Positions 58,637-64,000 of a stretch of 64,000 nt of DNA are shown piece after piece. The DNA is from Petasospora fabianii (taxonomy: Eukaryota > Ascomycota > Saccharomycetes > Phaffomycetales > Wickerhamomycetaceae), in contig CP048721.1 in NCBI GenBank assembly GCA_022641835.1, positions 62,001 to 126,000 of the forward strand. The letters are read 5' to 3'. Each line of letters begins with the position of its first letter. Positions within the stretch are counted from its first letter, which is position 1. The position numbers were made by a program, and so were the translations under genes. Below the pieces are notes generated by a model, which was not told the origin of the DNA, made no database searches, and was given only the letters and a program-made list of their open reading frames with translations.

Positions 58637-58642
58637 CACGTG
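58637..58642. promoter_or_regulatory. Pho4-type site CACGTG (proximal)
   Basis: Palindromic CACGTG in the PHO81 promoter; this is the Pho4 core site. Confidence 0.55.
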
Positions 58643-58765
58643 TAGAGAGAAACGGTGAAGATGGAAGAATGCTTCCTGCGCTGGAGCGAGAGCGTGGGCT
58701 GGACAGAAGGAGAGTGCCAGCCTGGAGCATGGGGGTCCTCTGCAGACTTCAATTTCATGGGCAGA

Positions 58766-58771
58766 CACGTG
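58766..58771. promoter_or_regulatory. Pho4-type site CACGTG (distal)
   Basis: Second CACGTG, followed by GCGCGCGG, in the PHO81 promoter. Confidence 0.55.
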
Positions 58772-58917
58772 CGCGCGGTCTTTGGAGATAAGACGTCAGG
58801 GCAGGCATTGATTCTGAAAGTTACGCAGGGATCGGCGAGTGGCGTAAAACAGGGTCCTATCACACCGGTAGGCTACGACAACAATCTCTTTCGGATCTAA
58901 ACTGAGCTCATCGGAGC

Positions 58918-59619
58918 CTAGTCCCTGTAAAGTTTTGTGCTAGTGGTTGTGTGTGAGGTGTGGTGTGTCTGGAGAAAGTGTGCAACCTCGCGCAAGTTCT
59001 TGTAGCGGGAAGTGAACTTCACAATGTCCTCATCGCACTCCAATACGAACGAGTCTTGAAGTTGGAGAAGCTCAGCCAACAAGGGAACCAAGCGCTCTGT
59101 AGTGATTGTGGTGGGTTGTCTCTTTTTATAAGCCTGAATGAGCTTTACTAAGCTTCTGTGCTTTCCAAAGAGGTTGGAGACAGATGAGGCTGCGTCCTTG
59201 ATAGGAACACCGGCAAAGGTCTTCGAGGCTGGGCTCATTGGCGACAATTGAACCCTATAGACAAACATGCTCTCCTTGGTATATCTGTAGATCCTAATCA
59301 TTGGTGTTAGTGAGCTTAAGCTGACTACTCGGTACGATTAGCTGGTGGTGTCGGCATACTCGGCGCTAAGTTTGAAGAAGGATTTGTCCCTCAAGGGCGT
59401 TTCAGGGGAGAGAATTATAGTGACGAGCTGAGTGTCAATGCCGTTATATTCGGCCAATACCAAGTCGGTTCTCCTTTGTACATCTCTCAAGAGAGCTGGG
59501 CAGCCGCTGCTGATGTTCTGCTCTTCGTTGTCGTCAGAAAAGTTGACGACAAAGTGGAGTAGAACGGAGCCATTTACGGCGGTTCGTGTGTGAGACTCGG
59601 AAACCACGGTAAACACCAT
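58918..59619 (-). CDS. Unrecognised two-exon gene
   Basis: Two small frames, 59619-59338 and 59301-58918, become one gene when an intron at 59359-59294 is removed. Exons 59619-59360 and 59293-58918 give 211 residues. The join reads ...FFKLSAE then IYRYTKESMFVYRVQLSP. The first half is strand-rich (MVFTVVSES, VLLHFVVNFSDD, LVTIILSPET). The second half is helical and basic (LFGKHRSLVKLIQAYKKRQ, LLAELLQLQDSFVLE). No signal peptide or membrane segment. I do not recognise the family. If the intron is wrong, these would be two unrelated short frames. Confidence 0.65.
59294..59359 (-). other. Intron of the unrecognised gene, 66 bases
   Basis: Donor GTATGC (59359-59354), branch site CACTAAC near 59305-59311 and acceptor TTAG ending at 59294. 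The intron contains a TAA that would stop exon 1. Frame is kept across the junction (GA^G). Confidence 0.75.
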
Positions 59620-60086
59620 GGGTACAGAGTTGAGGATACTTGGCGGTTATAGTAGTAGCTTTTATTTAACAGTTATTGATTAACAATGGGCGCACAGAGA
59701 CGGAGAAAGACAAAGACAGCGTTAAGTTGAACTGCTAACTATCACAGTGTGGCCTAACCGCCAAAGCGCGTTTCGCGAAACTTTCAAACGCGACGCGTCG
59801 AAGCAAAAAAAAAAAAAAAAACGCGAAAGGAGGAACCGCCGCACAAAAAATTACCCGATCAGTGCATTTTCGCGTAAGGTTTCATGCTCGCTGGGGAAGG
59901 CCAAAGGCGCAGAGGTACCTGTGGACTGTTTTGAAGCAAAAGCATCATCTTGGCAGTTATTCGTCGTGTCTAGGAGCTTCAACTCGTGTCTGTACTACCT
60001 TCCTTTCACCTCACCTTCTTATCATAGCACAAAGCATACCTCTTTTCTCCTCCCCTACACACCTACACACCGGAGCCACGCGTACC
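59620..60086. promoter_or_regulatory. BNI4 promoter with SCB/MCB-like sites
   Basis: A 467-base region between divergent genes. CGCGAAA (SCB form) occurs at 59774-59780 and 59822-59828, TTTCGCG at 59771-59777 and 59868-59874, and ACGCGT (MCB) at 59793-59798. A 17-base A-run lies at about 59805-59821. These are the SBF/MBF motifs of G1-expressed genes. Confidence 0.5.
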
Positions 60087-62630
60087 ATGGCCGAAAACCA
60101 GTCGCCTACTTCCACAGCTGCAACCACAGAGCCTGACGACATGCTTTCCTACTCCCAGGAAACGGACTACACTTCTGCCAACTCATCACCAAACCACCAT
60201 GCAGTAATGGCAGCTGAAAGTCTTGAATGGTACGACTCAAAGACCCCTCAAGTCGATGAGCATGGTTTCCATTACCAGCAGGAGTCGCCAGATCTGGATC
60301 TGCTACAAGCTGACTTCTCATACTCTCAGTCGTTGAGAGACCATGCTACGGCCATGCGCAAATCCATCGTTGTATCTGATTCACTTGCTTCAGTGGCTCT
60401 TCAGGATCACCAGGGACAAGAATTTTCCGAGAAAACTACACAGCTCGCTATGACCAACTCACCATCATTCTCGGCTCTGGCCAGCATTCTCGAACGTAAA
60501 GAAGCAAAGTTTCAGAAAAAACCAACAGATATCACGCCCATCCTCGAGGAGACAGCAGAGACAGGGGAGAGCCCATCATATCAGCCATCTCCTCTGTCTA
60601 TAGAGCAGAAAGCCGCCACTGTTGTGTCCGAAGAGTCGCCAAACCTCATACAGTTCGATGACGACGACGTTTCAACAACCATCCACTCCACCAACACCAC
60701 TAGCACGTATCCATCTAACACAAATAACACCGACTCGCACCAAAACACAGATATATTCAAGACCCCGGAGGTCACTCAGCCACAGAGATTCCCACATCAG
60801 GAGTATACATCAATGCTTGGTCCAGTCGATGTCTCTCCAAACCCATCCTCCGACAAAGTCGAGGCAAGGGCCGATGCCGAGGATATCGATAACATCAAAC
60901 CACTCCCTTTACCAAAGAAGTCCCCACTCCAATCAAATCAATACAAACAGAGATCAGCATCAATGCCTGTCGTGACTGCTATTCCTTCACCAGCGCCATC
61001 GCCAGCGCCAACGCCTGTGCCTACCCCTGCGACTGCTGCATCCAGTAAGACGGGAAAGGCAAAGGAACAAAAGGAGAAAACCGACAAGAGACGTTCTTTC
61101 ATGAACATATTCCGCTCCAAGCGTTCTGTTTCCACCCCAAGTGTTCCTAAGAAGTCCAACTCCTTTGTCATCCCATCTCCTTCGATTCAAGATTCTCCAA
61201 AACAAAGTCCTTTCACAATGAAGGGATCAAAGTCATTCACTTTGTCCAAATCATCCACGGCACAGACTCCTACCCCGGACGTTAAGCCAGCTCAACGCTC
61301 TGCATCTTCCACATCACTCTTCTCCGCTTTCAAGCGTAAGAGTAGTTCCCAGACATTAGAAAAACCACCTGCCGCAGAGCCGATCATTGACATCAAGGCA
61401 ATTGAGCAGGTAGTGCCAGAGGAGGAGAAGACCACTGTAGATGATGCCTTCTCATTGTCTTCTGACGGGTTCAATGAGGATTTCAATAACTTGAGCTTCA
61501 ACGAGACAAAGAAAGAAGCGCCATCTCCACCAGCCATCACTGTCGACAATATGGCTCCACCAGTGTCATCGATTCCACCACAGCCATCCCAGTCCCAACC
61601 ATTGCATAACAAACGTTACTCTCAGCTTTCGGAAAAACGTCATTCTCAACTCTCACAACCAGAGAGCAGACGCTATTCACAGATCTCTCAGGGCGAGGCC
61701 ATTTTCCCAAAGAACCTCTCAGCTCAGGAAGTTGAGGATATCGTTTCTCTTGAACGTAACCGTTCTTTATCATGCAGAAGTTCTCATCGTCACTCATATG
61801 TTGACCAAAATATTCCACGTAAACCATCAATGGAATCCTTGAGTATGAGCAGTATCCAGATGAGCCCTGGTGGTTTGCAATCTGGAAGCAGCTACTCTCC
61901 GGAGCGCATCAGAAGAGACTATCTGTCTGGTGACAACGAGGACGACGATGATGAAGATGACGATGAATTGTTCAACGTTGAGAAGTTCTCCCAAAGGCTT
62001 GAATTTGACGACATTATCGACAACCACTTGCCACAACAAAATGAAGATGAGTTCTCATCTCAGTTTGCCGAATTTGCAGACTACATCGACTTTGGTGGTG
62101 CCCTTGATCTCGATCTTGGGTTTGATGAGGCTTCGAGATCCCCATTGTCGCAACCGGCACTTGTCAACTCTCCCCAAGTGAGCTCTATCAGAGATGAACA
62201 AGAGTCATTTGGACCATCTCCAAAACTTAACCAATCACCGTTATCATCACCATTCCTCCAACAAGAACAATATGTTCCAGCATTGCAACGCCCAGTTTCT
62301 ATGTCATTCCGTGGCCTCAAGGCCCCTGCATTGTCTGCATACCACGATACTGACTCAATGGAGTCAGTCGACTCATTCCAAATTATGAACTCCTCAACTG
62401 GATCATCAATCACATCTGCAAAGAAATGCGCTGACAGACGTGTGGTATTCTCCTCCCAGATTACAGTCTACGATGCACATGCTGAGGATGAATACGATCG
62501 TAAACCAGACATTGCCACTTGTAATCAGTTGACTCCGCAATTGGCTATGAAGATCAGAGCTGAGTTGAACCAGTTGAAGTCTGAGATGGAAGTTCATGAG
62601 GACTCAAAGTGTTACACTTACTATTTCTGA
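60087..62630 (+). CDS. BNI4: Bud-neck PP1 targeting protein, Bni4-like
   Basis: Scaffold that links chitin synthase III and the phosphatase Glc7 to septins at the bud neck. From the ATG at 60087 it has 847 residues, mostly S/P/Q-rich and disordered. The conserved C-terminus has an RVxF phosphatase-binding motif (RRVVFSS) followed by YDRKPDIATCNQLTPQLAMK and an ending in YTYYF. This is the block shared by yeast Bni4 and Afr1; length (892 for Bni4) favours Bni4. The open frame extends upstream to 59862, but those 75 residues overlap promoter motifs and look non-coding. Confidence 0.82.
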   Translation: MAENQSPTSTAATTEPDDMLSYSQETDYTSANSSPNHHAVMAAESLEWYDSKTPQVDEHGFHYQQESPDLDLLQADFSYSQSLRDHATAMRKSIVVSDSLASVALQDHQGQEFSEKTTQLAMTNSPSFSALASILERKEAKFQKKPTDITPILEETAETGESPSYQPSPLSIEQKAATVVSEESPNLIQFDDDDVSTTIHSTNTTSTYPSNTNNTDSHQNTDIFKTPEVTQPQRFPHQEYTSMLGPVDVSPNPSSDKVEARADAEDIDNIKPLPLPKKSPLQSNQYKQRSASMPVVTAIPSPAPSPAPTPVPTPATAASSKTGKAKEQKEKTDKRRSFMNIFRSKRSVSTPSVPKKSNSFVIPSPSIQDSPKQSPFTMKGSKSFTLSKSSTAQTPTPDVKPAQRSASSTSLFSAFKRKSSSQTLEKPPAAEPIIDIKAIEQVVPEEEKTTVDDAFSLSSDGFNEDFNNLSFNETKKEAPSPPAITVDNMAPPVSSIPPQPSQSQPLHNKRYSQLSEKRHSQLSQPESRRYSQISQGEAIFPKNLSAQEVEDIVSLERNRSLSCRSSHRHSYVDQNIPRKPSMESLSMSSIQMSPGGLQSGSSYSPERIRRDYLSGDNEDDDDEDDDELFNVEKFSQRLEFDDIIDNHLPQQNEDEFSSQFAEFADYIDFGGALDLDLGFDEASRSPLSQPALVNSPQVSSIRDEQESFGPSPKLNQSPLSSPFLQQEQYVPALQRPVSMSFRGLKAPALSAYHDTDSMESVDSFQIMNSSTGSSITSAKKCADRRVVFSSQITVYDAHAEDEYDRKPDIATCNQLTPQLAMKIRAELNQLKSEMEVHEDSKCYTYYF

Positions 62631-62798
62631 GCCTCGTTGTTTGCTATACAGATCGCCTACTTCCACCTTTTAATGCCAGTATGATTTAGTCCTTCTTTCT
62701 ACAAACATGAAAACGATGTAGCCATAACCAAACGCGCTGCATTAAATGTCATCATATATACTTTTTTGAATCACGTCATAAACGAGGGAGATAGTGTC

Positions 62799-64000
62799 TT
62801 ACTCAAAGGACTCGAATCTCAAATCCCATTCGATCTTAGGACCCAACTTTGGCAATACCTCAGCAACACTCTGCACGTCCTTATCACCTCTACCCGAGAT
62901 ATTGATGATGATATGCTGGTCCTTCTTCATAGTCTTGGCGAGCTCAACACCACCGAAAACGGCGTGAGATGACTCCAAAGCTGGAATGATACCCTCGAGC
63001 TGAGACAAGAGTCTGAAACCTTCAAGGGCCTCGGCATCAGTAGCAGCAATGAACTGAGCACGGCCAGATGCCTTCCAAGCAGCAAGCTCTGGACCGACAC
63101 CTGGGTAATCCAAACCGGCAGAGACAGAGTGAGTGTCATGAATCTGACCATCGGTGTCTTGAAGAACGTATGTCTTGACACCGTGGAAGACACCTGGCTC
63201 ACCAGCGGTAAGAGTAGCAGAGTGGATACCAGTTTCCAAACCATCACCACCAGCCTCAACACCGAGAAGCTTGACGGATGTGTCGTGCTCGAATGGAGAG
63301 AAGATACCAGTGGAGTTGGAACCACCACCGACACAGGCGACGATGGCATCTGGCAACTTGTCATCGTTGAGCTTCTTGAACTGCTCCTTAGCCTCCTTAC
63401 CGATAACAGACTGGAAGGTACGCACAAGCGTTGGGTATGGGTGTGGGCCAATAGCAGAACCAACAACGTAATGGGTGGTCTCGAGGTTTGTGACCCAGTT
63501 TCTGAAGGCCTCAGATGTGGCATCTCTCAAAGTCTTTGTACCATTTGTCACGGCAACAACCTCAGCACCGAGGATTCTCATACGGAAAACGTTAAGAGCT
63601 TGACGACGAACATCTTCAGCACCCATGAACACCTTACACTTCATACCAAACTTGGCACAGGCAGTGGCAGTGGCGACACCGTGCTGACCGGCACCGGTCT
63701 CGGCAATGATTTCCTTCTTACCCAAACGCTTAGCGATGAGCACCTGTGCGAGGGCGTTATTGATCTTGTGGGAACCAGTGTGGTTCAGATCCTCACGCTT
63801 CAACCAGATCTGAGCACCACCAGCGTGCTCTGTCAATCTCTCAGCCTTGTGGAAGGAAGATGGACGGCCAATGTACTGGTAAAGGCCGTAGAACTCATCC
63901 CAGAAGGACTGATCGGCAACAGCATCTTCAAAGGCTCTCTCCAACTCTCTGAGACAGGCATGAAGGGCCTCTGGAACGTACTGACCACCAAATTCGCCAA
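62799..64000 (-). CDS. TRP5: Tryptophan synthase, beta-domain part (cut by window edge)
   Basis: Last step of tryptophan synthesis: fungal Trp5 is an alpha-beta fusion enzyme using indole-glycerol phosphate and serine. Only the C-terminal 399 codons lie in the window; the gene continues past 64000. The reading starts inside [14 protein letters not shown]. The PLP lysine is in HTGSHKINN, the phosphate-binding loop is [10 protein letters not shown], and the [17 protein letters not shown] and PALESSHA segments are conserved. The leucine of KREDLNHTG is a CTG codon (63788-63786), which supports CUG as leucine. An alpha domain is expected upstream but not seen. Confidence 0.93.
   Translation of the reverse strand, partial: GEFGGQYVPEALHACLRELERAFEDAVADQSFWDEFYGLYQYIGRPSSFHKAERLTEHAGGAQIWLKREDLNHTGSHKINNALAQVLIAKRLGKKEIIAETGAGQHGVATATACAKFGMKCKVFMGAEDVRRQALNVFRMRILGAEVVAVTNGTKTLRDATSEAFRNWVTNLETTHYVVGSAIGPHPYPTLVRTFQSVIGKEAKEQFKKLNDDKLPDAIVACVGGGSNSTGIFSPFEHDTSVKLLGVEAGGDGLETGIHSATLTAGEPGVFHGVKTYVLQDTDGQIHDTHSVSAGLDYPGVGPELAAWKASGRAQFIAATDAEALEGFRLLSQLEGIIPALESSHAVFGGVELAKTMKKDQHIIINISGRGDKDVQSVAEVLPKLGPKIEWDLRFESFE

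Larger units (their letters stand above)
58399..58917. promoter_or_regulatory. PHO81 promoter region
   Basis: 519 bases between PHO81 and the next minus-strand gene. Contains two CACGTG sites (58637-58642 and 58766-58771), about 240 and 370 bases from the start codon, plus a CACGTT at 58415-58410 very close to the start. Several short frames in this region are unconvincing. Confidence 0.55.

Noticed and set aside
58546-58900. Several overlapping frames of 75-94 codons on both strands before PHO81
   Set aside because: They overlap each other and the CACGTG boxes and show no conserved motif.
59862-60086. N-terminal 75-residue extension of BNI4
   Set aside because: The sequence overlaps the promoter motif cluster and reads like non-coding DNA; ATG at 60087 is the better start.
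1-64000. tRNA genes, transposons, LTRs, integrated virus copies and CRISPR arrays
   Set aside because: Intergenic DNA was read for A and B boxes, terminal repeats and reverse-transcriptase or transposase motifs; none was found.

Overview
The window is nuclear chromosomal DNA of a budding yeast (Saccharomycotina). Genes are dense, mostly intronless and on both strands. The few introns are 63 to 69 bases long with GTATGT or GTGAGT donors and (T/A)ACTAAC branch sites. The gene set is yeast core metabolism, mitochondria, ribosome biogenesis, splicing and cell wall. The invariant leucine of the tryptophan synthase motif KREDLNHTG is encoded by CTG, so CUG probably reads as leucine and this is unlikely to be a CUG-Ser clade species. 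A Rab4/Ypt4-type GTPase and a CTNNBL1-like protein, both as far as I know missing from S. cerevisiae, point away from Saccharomycetaceae. I cannot name the genus.

Layout. 1-8.2 kb: RNH1, a divergent respiratory pair (SDH4 and COR1), PSY4 divergent from mitoribosomal RSM7, an aldo-keto reductase and a VanZ-like membrane protein. 8.5-18.5 kb: EDE1 (endocytosis), BRN1 (condensin), YME1 (mitochondrial protease), MSL1 (U2 snRNP). 18.7-25.3 kb: a carboxylesterase, ERG25 with two TCGTATA sterol elements, an SDR dehydrogenase and formate dehydrogenase. 25.6-30.2 kb: two unrecognised proteins, the carnitine carrier CRC1 and the GTPase MTG2. 30.5-37.8 kb: BRF1, a DUF202 membrane protein, MYG1, an unrecognised protein and a SUT1/SUT2-like zinc-cluster factor. 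38-44.2 kb: an ELMO/LMO1-like protein, DRS1, SYS1 and a Rab4-like GTPase.

44.2-49.6 kb is gene-poor. It holds a 2-kb stretch without a convincing gene and three small GPI-anchored wall proteins, two of them a recent duplicate pair. 49.7-64 kb: a CTNNBL1-like gene head-to-head with PRP19, then UTP7, PHO81, an unrecognised spliced gene, BNI4 and the 3' part of TRP5, which runs off the right edge.

Three splicing observations stand out. (1) PHO81 has its start codon split by an intron (AT^G); the unspliced RNA there reads AUG-UGA. (2) PRP19 has a 63-base intron that is a multiple of three with no in-frame stop, so a plain ORF call hides it. (3) The 58.9-59.6 kb gene is a two-exon gene that looks like two separate small ORFs. 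Promoter motifs agree with the genes they precede: CCAAT for respiration, TCGTATA for ERG25, CACGTG for PHO81, PAC/RRPE for DRS1, and MCB/SCB-like sites for BNI4. I see no transposon, tRNA, rRNA or CRISPR array.
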